From Pseudoclavibacter triregionum (GTDB lineage: Bacteria > Actinomycetota > Actinomycetes > Actinomycetales > Microbacteriaceae), in the NCBI GenBank assembly GCA_910822395.1, contig OU365335.1, positions 1,240,001-1,304,000 on the forward strand: a stretch of 64,000 nucleotides of DNA, read 5' to 3'. Shown here piece by piece: positions 37,478-46,858 of the stretch (its first letter is position 1; each line of letters starts with the position of its first letter). Position numbers and translations under genes: made by a program. A model generated the notes under the pieces. That model made no database searches. It was not told where the DNA came from and saw nothing but the letters and a program-made list of their open reading frames with translations.

Positions 37478-38263
37478 GTGAAGATCGCGCGATTCGACCA
37501 CCAGGGACAGCTCTGCTACGGGATCCTCGACGAGGAGGAGGGCGCCGGCGACGAGCTCGTGAAGCTCTACGGCGACCCGCTCTACGTCGGGTTCGAGACG
37601 ACCGAGGAGCGCGTCAAGGTCGCGGACGTGCAGACCCTCGCCCCGTTCATCCCGCGCTCGAAGGTCGTCGCCTTCGGCCGCAACTACGCGGAGCACGCGG
37701 CGGAGCTCGGCAACGAGGTCCCGGGCGAGCCGCTCATGTTCCTCAAGCCGAACACCTCGGTCATCGGGCCGGACGCGCCGATCATCCTGCCCGTGCAGTC
37801 GGAGCGGGTCGAGCACGAGGCCGAGCTCGCCGTCGTCATCGGCTCGATCGCCCGGAACGTGCCGGCCGAGCACGCCGAGCAGGTCATCTTCGGCTACACG
37901 ATCGCGAACGACGTGACGGCCCGCGACCTGCAGAAGAAGGACGGCCAGTGGTCGCGCGCGAAGGGCTTCGACTCCTTCTGCCCGACGGGCCCCTTCATCG
38001 AGACCGAGTTCGACTCGACCAAGGGCCGCATCGAGTGCCGCGTGAACGGCGAGCTGCGCCAGGAGGGCGACCTCGCCCTCGCCGAGCGCTCGGTCGCGAC
38101 GCTCGTCGAGTACGCCTCGAGCATCTTCACGCTGCTGCCGGGCGACATCCTCCTCACCGGCACGCCGAAGGGCGTCGGCCCCCTCGAGCACGGCGACGTC
38201 GTCGAGTGCTCCATCGAGGGCCTCGGCACCCTCCGCAACCCCGTCATCGCCTCCAAGCGCTAG
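37478..38263 (+). CDS. Fumarylacetoacetate hydrolase family protein
   Basis: A 261-aa FAH-fold enzyme. Conserved blocks: KVVAFGRNYAEHAAELG, PLMFLKPNTSVIGPDAPIIL, VEHEAELAVVIG with the metal-binding Glu residues, GYTIANDVTARDLQKKDGQW, AKGFDSFCPTGPFIE and LPGDILLTGTPKGVGPL. Such enzymes act on 2-hydroxyhepta-2,4-diene-1,7-dioate, acylpyruvates or oxaloacetate; the actual substrate is not known. GTG 37478 (VKIARFDHQG) is the conserved N-terminus and lies 7 nt after TAGACT. In actinobacteria such a gene commonly lies upstream of gltX, as here. Confidence 0.87.
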   Translation: MKIARFDHQGQLCYGILDEEEGAGDELVKLYGDPLYVGFETTEERVKVADVQTLAPFIPRSKVVAFGRNYAEHAAELGNEVPGEPLMFLKPNTSVIGPDAPIILPVQSERVEHEAELAVVIGSIARNVPAEHAEQVIFGYTIANDVTARDLQKKDGQWSRAKGFDSFCPTGPFIETEFDSTKGRIECRVNGELRQEGDLALAERSVATLVEYASSIFTLLPGDILLTGTPKGVGPLEHGDVVECSIEGLGTLRNPVIASKR

Positions 38264-38314
38264 CCCGGCCGCCGGCGGGCTGCCAGTCGGAAGCCCCGGC
38301 CTTCGGCAAGCCCA

Positions 38315-38383
38315 CCCAGTTCTTCGCGTATGTGATCGCGGACGCGCTATGCGCGTCCGCGATCACATATGCGTCTTTCTGGG
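38315..38383. repeat. 69-bp palindromic element, left copy
   Basis: Near-perfect palindrome with 23-nt arms (38325-38347 and 38351-38373, one mismatch) around TAT, core TATGTGATCGCGGACGCG, flanked by CCCAG/CTGGG. It lies between the FAA hydrolase and DUF559 genes and may also terminate the former (TCTTTCT follows). Both strands encode a peptide of the type AYVIADAxxASAIT. A related inverted copy lies at 39384-39452. Confidence 0.8.
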
Positions 38384-38437
38384 CGGCCTGTGGAGAACAG
38401 CCGACGGGCCGGCGCGGAATCGGCTGGAATCGGGGCC

Positions 38438-39478
38438 GTGGAGCTGGAGGAGCTGATCCGCCGCGGGGGCGGCGTCGTGTCGCTGCGGGCGATGTCCGCG
38501 GCCGGGATCGAGCGCGATGAGGCACGTCGCCTGATCCGAGGAGCCGGACTGGAGCGAGTGCGGCCGGGCTGGTATCGGGCCGAGGGCGCGCACCCGGACG
38601 TCGTGCGCGCCGTCGCCGCCGGAGGCGCGCTGAGCTGTGTGAACGCGCTCGTCCTCCGCGGGGCATGGAGCCCGCCGCCGCTCGCGGCCCGCTCCGCCGC
38701 CAGCGGCGTGCACACCCGGTTCGCCTCCTCCCACTCGGTCACGCCCGGCGTCATCGCCCACATCGCGCCCGGCCCTCGGGTCCCGGTCCTCTCCGCGCTC
38801 GACGAGGCGTCGATCGCCGTCACCTGCCTGGGCCGATGCGAGCTGGGTGACGCCGCCGTCGCGGTCCTCGACTCCGTGCTGCGCCGCGGGATCCTCTCGC
38901 CGGCCGAGGTCGCCGCCTCGCTCCGCGCGGCGGGCGAGCACGGTCGCAGGCTCGCGCTGCGCGTCGACCCGAGCGCCGAATCCGGCACCGAGAGCCTGCT
39001 CCGCATGCTGCTGCGCCGCGCCGGGGTCAGGTTCCGGACGCAGATGCGGATCTGGGGCGTGGGCCGCGTCGACTTCCTCATCGGCGACCGGCTCATCGTC
39101 GAGGCGGACGGCATCGAGTTCCACAAGGGCGAGCAGGTGCAGCGGGATCGGAACCGCGACAACGCCCTGCAGCGGCTCGGCTTCCACGTGCTCCGGTTCA
39201 CGTACTGGGACGTCGTCGAGCGGCCCGAGCAGGTGCTGGCGACGATCCGCGCCGTCATGGCCCGGCGCGAGCAGCTGTGGACGAGGCGCAACCGGGCGTG
39301 GGCGGCCGCCGGGATGCCGGATCCGGTGCTGGGCCAGGAGGTGCCGGCGGTCGTGGAGACGTGGGCGGTCTGCCGGGAGCGGTTCCAGAACGACGCATAT
39401 GTGATCAGGAACCAGCATGGAGCGTCGGCGATCACCGATCCGAAGAAGCGGGAGGGGGAGGGGCGGCCCGCGGCCTAG
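38438..39478 (+). CDS. DUF559 (Vsr-like) nuclease with AbiEi-like N-terminal domain
   Basis: A 346-aa protein. N-terminal winged-helix like the AbiEi antitoxin domain ([40 protein letters not shown]), a middle domain, and a C-terminal DUF559 PD-(D/E)xK fold: [51 protein letters not shown] 38438 is chosen because TGGAAT lies 7 nt upstream and the domain starts there; the longer frame reads into the palindrome. The last ~30 residues ([16 protein letters not shown]) are encoded by the right copy of the flanking palindromic element. Nuclease activity is inferred from the fold. Confidence 0.78.
   Translation: MELEELIRRGGGVVSLRAMSAAGIERDEARRLIRGAGLERVRPGWYRAEGAHPDVVRAVAAGGALSCVNALVLRGAWSPPPLAARSAASGVHTRFASSHSVTPGVIAHIAPGPRVPVLSALDEASIAVTCLGRCELGDAAVAVLDSVLRRGILSPAEVAASLRAAGEHGRRLALRVDPSAESGTESLLRMLLRRAGVRFRTQMRIWGVGRVDFLIGDRLIVEADGIEFHKGEQVQRDRNRDNALQRLGFHVLRFTYWDVVERPEQVLATIRAVMARREQLWTRRNRAWAAAGMPDPVLGQEVPAVVETWAVCRERFQNDAYVIRNQHGASAITDPKKREGEGRPAA
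39384..39452. repeat. 69-bp palindromic element, right copy (inverted)
   Basis: By hand alignment, 53 of 69 positions match the reverse complement of the left copy without gaps; GACGCATATGTGATC and GGCGATCAC are best preserved. It lies inside the 3' end of the DUF559 gene and supplies its C-terminal codons. Confidence 0.65.
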
Positions 39479-39481
39479 AAT
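39476..39481 (+). promoter_or_regulatory. -10 element TAGAAT of gltX
   Basis: TAGAAT overlaps the DUF559 stop codon (TAG at 39476-39478) and is 7 nt from the gltX ATG. CGAGGGG between them could also serve as a ribosome site. Confidence 0.5.
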
Positions 39482-39488
39482 CGAGGGG

Positions 39489-41027
39489 ATGTCTGCCTCC
39501 AACGCACCCGTGACCACCGCCGAGGGCAAGGACGTCCGCGTCCGCTTCTGCCCGTCGCCGACCGGAACGCCGCACGTCGGCCTCATCCGCACCGCCCTCT
39601 TCAACTGGGCGTATGCGAAGCACACGGGAGGCACGTTCGTCTTCCGCATCGAGGACACCGACGCCGAGCGCGACTCGGAGGAGAGCTACGAGCAGATCCT
39701 CGAGGCCCTCGGCTGGCTCGGCCTCGGCTGGGACGAGGGCGTCGGCGTCGGCGGCCCGCACGAGCCGTACCGCCAGTCGCAGCGCACCGCGATCTACCAG
39801 GACGTCATCGAGAAGCTCAAGGCCGCCGGCCACCTCTACGAGTCGTTCGCGACGGCCGAGGAGATCGAGGCCCGCAATCTCGCGAACGGCCGCGACCCGC
39901 GCCAGGGCTACGACAACTTCGAGCGCGACCTCACGGACGCCGAGCGCGAGCAGCTCCGCGCCGAGGGCCGCCAGCCGAGCCTGCGCCTGCGCGTCCCGGA
40001 CGTCGACCTCTCCTTCGATGACCTCGTCCGCGGCGAGATCACCTTCAAGGCCGGATCGTTCCCCGACTTCGTCGTCGTGCGCCCGAACGGCGCCCCGCTG
40101 TACACGCTCGTGAACCCCGTCGACGACGCGCTCATGGGCATCACGCACGTCCTCCGCGGCGAGGACCTCCTCTCCTCGACCCCGCGCCAGATCGCGCTCT
40201 ACCAGGCGCTCGTCGACATCGGCGTCGCCACCGCGGTGCCCCGCTTCGGCCACCTCCCGTACGTCATGGGCGAAGGCAATAAGAAGCTCTCGAAGCGCGA
40301 CCCCGAGTCGAACCTCTTCCACCACCGCGACCGCGGCTTCCTCCCCGAGGGCCTGCTCAACTACCTGAGCCTGCTCGGCTGGTCGATCGCCGCCGACCGC
40401 GACGTGTTCACGATGGACGAGATGACCGCCGCGTTCGACGTCCGCGACGTGAACCCGAACCCGGCCCGCTTCGACCTCGCCAAGGCCGAGGCCATCAACG
40501 GCGAGCACATGCGTCGCCTCGACCCGGCCGAGTTCACGAAGCGGATGATCCCGTACCTCCAGCGCGACGCCGTGCTGCCCCCGGAACCGACGGCCGCGCA
40601 GCTCGAGCTGCTCGCGAAGGCGACGCCGCTCGTGCAGGAGCGCATGACGTTGCTCGGCGAGGCGAGCGGCATGGTCGGATTCCTCTTCACGACGGCATCC
40701 GAGCTCGAGGTCGCCGACGACGCGCTCGCCTCGCTCAAGGCCGACGCCCCCGAGGTGCTCGCGGCCTCGACGGCGGCGCTCGAGGCGCTCGGCGAGGGGG
40801 AGTGGACGACCGAGGCGATCGAGGCCGCGCTCCGCGCCGCGCTCATCGACGGCCTCGGCCTCAAGCCGCGCGTCGCCTTCGGGCCGCTCCGCGTCGCGGT
40901 CTCCGGCCGCCGCGTCTCGCCGCCGCTCTTCGAGTCGATGGAGCTGCTCGGCCGCGCCGAGACGCTCGCCCGCCTCGCGAAGCTGACGGATCGCCTGGGC
41001 CCGGCCCCGGCCGAGGGCGAGCGATAG
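39489..41027 (+). CDS. gltX: Glutamate-tRNA ligase
   Basis: A 512-aa class I synthetase charging tRNA-Glu (and, in bacteria lacking GlnRS, tRNA-Gln as well). HIGH-type motif [25 protein letters not shown]-type motif [19 protein letters not shown], plus [15 protein letters not shown] and [19 protein letters not shown] in the catalytic domain; the C-terminal helical anticodon domain ends with [12 protein letters not shown] 39489 agrees with family N-termini, and the longer frame lies in the DUF559 gene. It is followed after 2 nt by a flavoprotein gene, implying one transcript. Confidence 0.96.
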   Translation: MSASNAPVTTAEGKDVRVRFCPSPTGTPHVGLIRTALFNWAYAKHTGGTFVFRIEDTDAERDSEESYEQILEALGWLGLGWDEGVGVGGPHEPYRQSQRTAIYQDVIEKLKAAGHLYESFATAEEIEARNLANGRDPRQGYDNFERDLTDAEREQLRAEGRQPSLRLRVPDVDLSFDDLVRGEITFKAGSFPDFVVVRPNGAPLYTLVNPVDDALMGITHVLRGEDLLSSTPRQIALYQALVDIGVATAVPRFGHLPYVMGEGNKKLSKRDPESNLFHHRDRGFLPEGLLNYLSLLGWSIAADRDVFTMDEMTAAFDVRDVNPNPARFDLAKAEAINGEHMRRLDPAEFTKRMIPYLQRDAVLPPEPTAAQLELLAKATPLVQERMTLLGEASGMVGFLFTTASELEVADDALASLKADAPEVLAASTAALEALGEGEWTTEAIEAALRAALIDGLGLKPRVAFGPLRVAVSGRRVSPPLFESMELLGRAETLARLAKLTDRLGPAPAEGER

Positions 41028-41029
41028 CC

Positions 41030-42049
41030 ATGGCCGTGCCCGAGCCGGTCCGCGGCGACTACGACGTCGTCATCGTCGGCGGCGGCCCCTCGGGCCTGCA
41101 GGCGGCGATGCTCCTCGCGCGCATGCAGCGGCCGACGCTCGTGCTCGACTCGAACCGTCCGCGCCACTCGGCGACGCTCGCCGCGCACGCGTTCCTCACG
41201 CGCGACAACGTTCCGCCGAACGAGCTGCGGGCGCTCGGCCGCGAGTCGGTCGAGCACTACGAGCACGGCGAGGTGCAGTTCGGCGAGGTGACCTCGATCG
41301 AGCCGCTGGGGCAGGACGAGCGCGGGGCGGCCGAGGCGGATGCCGACGGCTACCGCTTCCTCGTGACCTCGACGCCCGTCCGCGGCTCCGCGCCCCGCGA
41401 GGTGCGCGCCAAGGCGGTCCTCATCGCCGCCGGCATCTCCGAGCGGCTGCCGGACGTCGCGAACCTGCGCGCCTTCTACGGCACGACGATCCATTCCTGC
41501 CTCGCCTGCGACGCCTGGGATCACCGCGGCAAGCGGATCGCCCTCTTCGGCTTCCCCGGCGCCCCGAGGCTCGACGAGCGAGCCGTGCTGCTGAGCCGGT
41601 GGAGCGACGAGATCGTCCTGTTCGCCGACGTGGACACGATCTCCGAGGCGAAGGCCGAGCGACTGCGCGAGCGCGGCTTCGAGGTCGACCGCCGCCGCGT
41701 CGTCGAGGCGCTCGGCGACCGCGAAGGGCTCACCGGCCTCAGGGTCGTCGACGAGACGGGGGAGGAGGGCGTCGTCGAGTGCCAGGCCGCGTTCGTCCGT
41801 CCCGACTACGACACCCGCCTCGCCTTCGCCGAGCCCCTCGGCCTCGCCCGCTCGAAGCACGGCCTCATCAAGGTCGACGACGAAGGCCGCGCGAGCGTGC
41901 CCGGCGTCTACGCCGCCGGCGAGACGGCGCCTCCGGGCCCGCAGATGCTCATCATGGCGGCCGGATCCGGTGCCCACACCGCGGTGACGATCAACCGGGA
42001 TCTCCTCGGCCTCGCCCCCGACACGCGGCGCCACCGCCGGGAGGAATAG
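41030..42049 (+). CDS. Thioredoxin-reductase-like FAD/NAD(P) oxidoreductase
   Basis: A 339-aa two-dinucleotide-binding-domain flavoprotein. FAD motif DYDVVIVGGGPSGLQAAMLL; a CxxC at TIHSCLACDAWD where thioredoxin reductase has CATCDG; the second nucleotide-binding segment (RIALFGFPGAPRLDERAV) lacks the usual GGGDSA; the C-terminal FAD motif is VPGVYAAGETAPPGPQMLIM. The redox pair suggests dithiol chemistry, but the altered NADPH loop makes a true thioredoxin reductase unlikely. It begins 2 nt after gltX and ends the backbone region before tRNA-Gln. Confidence 0.8.
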   Translation: MAVPEPVRGDYDVVIVGGGPSGLQAAMLLARMQRPTLVLDSNRPRHSATLAAHAFLTRDNVPPNELRALGRESVEHYEHGEVQFGEVTSIEPLGQDERGAAEADADGYRFLVTSTPVRGSAPREVRAKAVLIAAGISERLPDVANLRAFYGTTIHSCLACDAWDHRGKRIALFGFPGAPRLDERAVLLSRWSDEIVLFADVDTISEAKAERLRERGFEVDRRRVVEALGDREGLTGLRVVDETGEEGVVECQAAFVRPDYDTRLAFAEPLGLARSKHGLIKVDDEGRASVPGVYAAGETAPPGPQMLIMAAGSGAHTAVTINRDLLGLAPDTRRHRREE

Positions 42050-42150
42050 CGGCCTGACCCGGACACCGGCGGCCATCGTCGTCTCGCCGCGGCGCCGATT
42101 GGCGGAGGCGGATCGGATGGGCTATGCTGTCCGCTGGCGTTCTTCGCCAT

Positions 42151-42222
42151 TGGGGTATGGTGTAATTGGCAACACGGCTGATTCTGGTTCAGTTGTTCTT
42201 GGTTCGAGTCCAGGTACCCCAG
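42151..42222 (+). tRNA. tRNA-Gln (anticodon CTG)
   Basis: Complete cloverleaf by hand: acceptor TGGGGTA/TACCCCA, D stem GTGT/ACAC, anticodon stem GCTGA/TCAGT with loop TTCTGGT (CTG at 42184-42186), T stem CTTGG/CCAGG with loop TTCGAGT, discriminator G. CCA is not encoded. It is the likely integration site of the following island; no second copy of its 3' end is visible in the window. Confidence 0.95.
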
Positions 42223-42232
42223 CAACGAATCG

Positions 42233-42246
42233 CTAGAGTTCTCTAG
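42233..42246. promoter_or_regulatory. Short palindrome 11 nt after tRNA-Gln
   Basis: CTAGAG-TT-CTCTAG, a perfect palindrome in the 178-nt gap between tRNA-Gln and the excisionase-like gene. It is a possible recombinase or excisionase site. The rest of this gap holds no gene that I can see. Confidence 0.35.
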
Positions 42247-42400
42247 GAAGTCCGGCTCCTTTCTCACTCCATCGAATGGGCCGATCTGGCGTCCAGTGAC
42301 CAGAAACCCCCACGGGGCGCGTTTCGTGGTCGTCTCTGCCGATGAGGGACGCAGTCGCCCCCGCTCGTTCGCGCGGGTACGCGCTCCGCACCTGTCAGGC

Positions 42401-42601
42401 ATGGAAGCTCATGCACGCATCGCGGTCGAGCCCGCGTTCCTGACCCAGGCCGAGGTCGCCGTGCTGCTGGGCGTGCCCGAGCGCACACTCGAAGGCTGGC
42501 GACTCACGAAGTCCGGACCGCCGTGGCTGAAGCTCGGTCGGCACGTCAAGTACGACCGCGACGACGTGCTCGCCTGGGGCCGAGAGCAACGCCATAGCTA
42601 G
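42401..42601 (+). CDS. Excisionase-like helix-turn-helix protein
   Basis: A 66-aa MerR/AlpA-type DNA-binding protein: FLTQAEVAVLLGVPERTLEG is the helix-turn-helix, GPPWLKLGRHVKYDRDDVLA the wing, with the usual W-REQ tail. Such proteins act as excisionases or control integrative-element genes. ATG 42401 is the family-like start; the longer frame upstream is unlikely. Its place between tRNA-Gln and a tyrosine integrase remnant supports the excisionase role. Codon use is less biased than in the backbone. Confidence 0.75.
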   Translation: MEAHARIAVEPAFLTQAEVAVLLGVPERTLEGWRLTKSGPPWLKLGRHVKYDRDDVLAWGREQRHS

Positions 42602-42632
42602 GCCTAAGATCGCCGCGGGTTAGGTCGGTCCA

Positions 42633-43197
42633 GTGCAGGTGACACAACTCGCGAACGGCAAGTGGCGGGCACGCGCCCGGATGCGCGAGGACTCCGGCGA
42701 GCCGGTGCCGCTCCGCGCCGAAGCCGCTACCGAGGATGCAGCCCGCGAGGAACTGCTGTCGCGCGCGAAGACCCTGACGACGCACACGAAGGCCATCGTC
42801 ACCGCCGTATCGACCATCCCGGAGGCGACGGAGGCGTGGCTGCCGACGGTGAAGGTGCGCGCCGAGAACGGCACGTTGTCGTGGTCGACGTATGAGAACT
42901 ACGAGACCACCGTCCGTCTCACCTTCGTCCCCGTCTGTGGCGGCGTCGCCCTGGATGTGCTCACGGTCGGCCGCTGCGACCGGATCATCCAGAACCTCCT
43001 CGCCGACCGGGGCGTGTCCGCAGCGCGGAAGGCGCGTTCGGTGCTGTCGCGCATCTGCGGGTTCGCCGTGCGCGACGACGCGATCCCGACGAACCCGGTG
43101 CGCGACGTCACCCGACTGCCGACACTGGAGAAGTAGACCGCGATGCTCACCCCGCAGCAGATCGAGGCGATTCGCGACCTCTGCCACCGCGGGTGGG
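42633..43197 (+). pseudogene. Tyrosine recombinase (integrase), truncated
   Basis: The first 167 codons give the N-terminal arm-binding (GKWRARARMREDSGEPVPLR) and core-binding SAM-like domain (WSTYENYETTVRLTFVPVCG, ARKARSVLSRICGFAVRDDA, NPVRDVTRLP) of an actinophage/ICE integrase. An in-frame TAG at 43134-43136 interrupts it; the same frame then continues TAMLTPQQIEAIRDLC, which reads like the hinge to the catalytic domain, before turning into unrelated sequence upstream of the relaxase. The catalytic domain (R...HxxR...Y) is missing from the window, so the element cannot excise with this enzyme. Confidence 0.75.
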
Positions 43198-43241
43198 GCG
43201 TGCGCACCTCCCTCATGAGACGACTCGTGAGGAGGCGCGGG

Positions 43242-46200
43242 GTGAAAGGCGGCGTGATCCTGTTCCGCGGTACCGGCACGGCTGCGTGCCGGTACCTGGA
43301 GTCCGACAGATCCACCGCCGACGAGTACTACCTGGAGGGCGGCACCGCGCTGCCGGGGTTCACCGTCACCGACGCCGCGGGCGAGGTCATCGAGGGGCGC
43401 ACGCTCAACCCGGAGCAGTACGCCGCATGGGTCGACTGGACGGACCCGATTAGCGGCACATCGATGGGAACCCCGCGCGGCGCGGGCGAGGGGATGCGGG
43501 GTTCGCCGCGGTTTGCGGAGATGGTGATCAACGCCCCGAAGTCTCTCTCCATCGCCGCCACCCTGCATCCGGAGGTTTCCGACGCGCTCGACGCCGCGCA
43601 ACAGGATGCGGCGGCGGAGATCCGACCCTGGCTCGCCCAGCACTCGGTCACCCGGATCGGGCCTCGGCACGCGCGAGAGATTGTGCCGGTGCAGCAGTTG
43701 CAGACCGTCGCGGTCGCGCACAAGACCAGCCGTGCGGGTGACCCGCACCGGCACATCCACTTCCAGATCGGCACCCGCGTCTACTCCGCGGGGAAGTGGC
43801 GCGGTCTGGACACCGCGGCGCTGTTCAAGCAGCAGGGTGCGATTCGCGCACTTGGCACCGCGATCATCGCCGCGCACCCGCAACTTGCCGCCGTACTCGA
43901 CAAGAGCGGTCTCACTCTCGACCCGGCGACGGGAGAGGTCGCAGAGCTGGAGCCGTTCAACGCGGCCCTGTCGAAGCGCGGTGCGCAGGTCGAACGCAAT
44001 CTCGCCACCTTCGAGGCCAAGTGGGAAGCTGCGCATCCCGGCGAGGAACCCGGGCCGGTCGTGCGGGCGCGGCTGAAAGCGAAGGCGTGGGAGCACGAAC
44101 GCCCGGGGAAGAAGCCCACGGTGCTCGGCAACGAGGCCGGTTGGCGCGCGGGGCTCGAAGACGCCGGCTACAGTCCGGATGCACCACGGGCGCACAGGCC
44201 TGCACCGGTCGCGCTCGACGAACTGCGCATCGAAGAAGTCGCATCTCGTGCACTTGACCGTGCGGCGGCGGGTGCATCGGCGTGGACGGCGCATACGCTG
44301 CGCGAGCACGTCACCCGCATCACCACCGAGCACGGCGTGCAAGCCACACCCGAGGAGCTACGAGAGTTCGTGCAACTGGCGACGCAGCTCGTAGCATCGG
44401 ACTGCCTCTCCGTCCTCCCACCCGGCGCGCCGAAGCCGGAGCACGTCGCGCATCTGACATCGCTGCGCGCCGTCGCTGCCGAGACGGACCTGCGCGACCT
44501 GCTCACCGCACGCGCGGAGAAGTCCAACCAGCGCATCCCGGGCGTACACAAGCTCGCGGTGCAGGCGGGCCTGGATGATGACCAGGAACGAGCGGCCGCA
44601 GTCGTCGCATCCGCCAACCCGCTCGTCGTGGTCGAAGGCGCCGCGGGGTTGGGTAAGACGACCATGCTCAAGACGGCCATCGAAGCCGCAGCAGCCGAGG
44701 GCCGTGGGACGCGGGTCGTCACGCCGACGAAGAAGGCCGCCGACGTCGCGGCGCAGGAACTCGGCATCCCGACCGACTCCGTGGCCGCGCTCGTCTACGC
44801 ACACGTGTTCCGGTGGAACAGCGACGGCGTGTGGACACGCCTCAAGCTCGGTGACGCCGATCCCGAGACTGGAAGCACCTACCGGGGGCCGGCGCGGGAG
44901 GAGCGTCTCGCGCGAGGTCAGCGGATCGTCGTCGACGAGGCAGGGATGCTCGACCAGGACTCCGCCCTCGCCCTGTTGCACGTCGCGGACGAAGCCGGGG
45001 CGACGGTCGCGCTCGTCGGAGACCGGGCGCAACTCCCCGCCGTCGGACGCGGAGGAGTGCTCGACGTCGCCATCAAACTCACCCCAGCAGTCGTCGATAT
45101 GACGAGCCTGCACCGCTTCACCGACCCCGCGTATGCGGCGCTCACGCTCGAGCTGCGGCATGCCCGAAACCCCACCGCGATCTTCGATCGGCTGAACGAC
45201 CACGGACTGATCGTCCTGCACGACACCGATGAGGACCTGCGGTCGGCCATCGCCACGACGACGAGTACAGCGGATGCGATCACCGCCGCGACGAACGACG
45301 AGGCCCGGGCGCTCAACGAACGCATCCGTGCCGAGCGCGTCGACTGCGACGAGGTTGACGACGGGCGGACGGTGTTCGGCAGCGACGGGCTGCCCATCGG
45401 CGCCGGGGACGTGATCCAGACCCGCAGCAACGAGTCCACGCTCGGCGTGGCCAACCGGCAGACCTGGACCGTGCAGCACGTCGGCGACGACGGTGCGCTG
45501 TGCGTCGTCGAGACCGGCAACGGCCGTAAGCGGCAGCGCACCGTGACCTTGCCCGCGGAGTACGTGGCCGAGGATGCGCATCTGGCCTACGCGGTCACCG
45601 CGTACGGCGTCCAGGGCGCGACCGTGAACGCTGCACACACGATGCTCTCCGACGCTATCGATGCGGCAGGCGTCTACGTCGGCATGACCCGCGGGCGCGA
45701 GACGAACAGGCTGCACATCGTCGCCAGCGATCTCGCAGATGCGAAGCAGCAGTTCGTCGATGCGCTCGCCCGAGACCGCGCAGACCGCGGCTTGGAAGAC
45801 GCCACCGAACGCGCCCGTGAGGCCGTCACCGACCTGATCGCGGACGGACCCATGTCCATCGTGAGTGCGGAGCGCGACCGCATTGTCGAGCGGATCGCGA
45901 AGGCGGACGCGGAGCGAGAGCACTGGCTCTCGGCAGCCGCCAGATTGCACGACCAGTCCCAGCGACACAAGGCCGAGTACGAGCCGTTGCGTGAGCTGGC
46001 GGAAGCCGCCGATGCGAAGGCTGCCGCGGTACTCGCGGACGTTGTGGAGTCGCTGACACGGGAGGCAGTCGCGGATGGCGTCGCGTTCCTGGCTGCGCAG
46101 CAGGACGCAACCGCGGCACGCCGGGCCAAGGAGAGCGCGTCTCGGTTCCGCAAGCGCTCTTCCACCCGCATCGCGAACAACGCAGACGCTCGCCGTGCGG

Positions 46201-46682
46201 AGACAGAGCGGGTCGTGCGCGGCCGGTGGCAGAGCGTTCCCCGTAGCGAGAGCAATCTGCCCGCGTGGTCCGAGTCAGTCGCCCAGCAAGAAGCCAGCCA
46301 CGTGCCCGCGGTCGTCGAAGCACGCGCGGAAGCCACGCAGGCGCGCCAGATCGTCAGCGAGATCACTGCGAGGCAGTCGCGGGAGCATATGGCGCTGTAC
46401 GAGCGTGTTCTCGGGAACCGGCGCCCGAGCACGGTTGCCGCTCGGGCGAAAGCCCTGCGCGAGCAGGCCGCGCAGGATCGCCGCTACCTCGCCCAGATTG
46501 ATGCGCTTCCGCCAGATGAAGCGGTCAAGCTCGTTCACGAGTGCGCAGCGCAAATCGAGGCCCAGCGCCTCGCGGCCGAGGAAGCCCGTAGAGCGGCAAA
46601 AGCGCGCACGAAGCGGGTCGAAGCTCCCAGCCATGAGTGGAATCGAGATCGCTCGCCACGCCATGACGGGCCGTCATTGTAG
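43242..46682 (+). CDS. MobF-family conjugative relaxase/helicase
   Basis: A 1146-aa TraI/TrwC-type relaxase. The relaxase domain carries FRGTGTAACRYLESD, NAPKSLSIAATLHPEV and the metal-binding triad in DPHRHIHFQIG (His169, His171, His173). A RecD-like helicase follows: Walker A EGAAGLGKTTMLK (Lys472), Walker B IVVDEAGMLDQDSA near residue 565, and GVYVGMTRGRETNRLHIVA. The last ~300 residues form a charged coiled coil. GTG 43242 is chosen because GAGGAGG precedes it and KGGVILFRG is the family N-terminus; the frame is open further upstream into integrase remains. It marks the island as a mobilisable element. Confidence 0.87.
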   Translation: MKGGVILFRGTGTAACRYLESDRSTADEYYLEGGTALPGFTVTDAAGEVIEGRTLNPEQYAAWVDWTDPISGTSMGTPRGAGEGMRGSPRFAEMVINAPKSLSIAATLHPEVSDALDAAQQDAAAEIRPWLAQHSVTRIGPRHAREIVPVQQLQTVAVAHKTSRAGDPHRHIHFQIGTRVYSAGKWRGLDTAALFKQQGAIRALGTAIIAAHPQLAAVLDKSGLTLDPATGEVAELEPFNAALSKRGAQVERNLATFEAKWEAAHPGEEPGPVVRARLKAKAWEHERPGKKPTVLGNEAGWRAGLEDAGYSPDAPRAHRPAPVALDELRIEEVASRALDRAAAGASAWTAHTLREHVTRITTEHGVQATPEELREFVQLATQLVASDCLSVLPPGAPKPEHVAHLTSLRAVAAETDLRDLLTARAEKSNQRIPGVHKLAVQAGLDDDQERAAAVVASANPLVVVEGAAGLGKTTMLKTAIEAAAAEGRGTRVVTPTKKAADVAAQELGIPTDSVAALVYAHVFRWNSDGVWTRLKLGDADPETGSTYRGPAREERLARGQRIVVDEAGMLDQDSALALLHVADEAGATVALVGDRAQLPAVGRGGVLDVAIKLTPAVVDMTSLHRFTDPAYAALTLELRHARNPTAIFDRLNDHGLIVLHDTDEDLRSAIATTTSTADAITAATNDEARALNERIRAERVDCDEVDDGRTVFGSDGLPIGAGDVIQTRSNESTLGVANRQTWTVQHVGDDGALCVVETGNGRKRQRTVTLPAEYVAEDAHLAYAVTAYGVQGATVNAAHTMLSDAIDAAGVYVGMTRGRETNRLHIVASDLADAKQQFVDALARDRADRGLEDATERAREAVTDLIADGPMSIVSAERDRIVERIAKADAEREHWLSAAARLHDQSQRHKAEYEPLRELAEAADAKAAAVLADVVESLTREAVADGVAFLAAQQDATAARRAKESASRFRKRSSTRIANNADARRAETERVVRGRWQSVPRSESNLPAWSESVAQQEASHVPAVVEARAEATQARQIVSEITARQSREHMALYERVLGNRRPSTVAARAKALREQAAQDRRYLAQIDALPPDEAVKLVHECAAQIEAQRLAAEEARRAAKARTKRVEAPSHEWNRDRSPRHDGPSL

Positions 46683-46757
46683 TCAGCGGCACCGGTGCCG
46701 GAACCGAGCCGAACGAGAGAAACCGGGATAAACCGGCTAAAACAGCGGTTTCGTCGA

Positions 46758-46763
46758 TAGGCT
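46758..46763 (+). promoter_or_regulatory. -10 element TAGGCT of the defence operon
   Basis: TAGGCT-CTGGGCT-ATG: leaderless geometry ahead of a 12-codon ORF that overlaps the start of the HTH gene. An imperfect inverted repeat (AAACCGGCT/AGCGGTTT region, 46730-46751) lies just upstream. Confidence 0.45.
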
Positions 46764-46770
46764 CTGGGCT

Positions 46771-46809
46771 ATGCCCCCGATCGAACTTGTCAAGCCGGTG
46801 CCCTCGTGA
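46771..46809 (+). CDS. Possible 12-aa leader ORF
   Basis: ATG to TGA encoding MPPIELVKPVPS. It starts 7 nt after TAGGCT and its stop overlaps the GTG of the HTH gene (GTGA at 46806-46809), which would couple translation of an otherwise poorly marked GTG start. Existence of the peptide is inferred from geometry only. Confidence 0.35.
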   Translation: MPPIELVKPVPS

Positions 46810-46858
46810 GTGAGCCCTGGCTGTCCGGAAAGTGTCAAGGCGGGTGAGACAGATTCCG

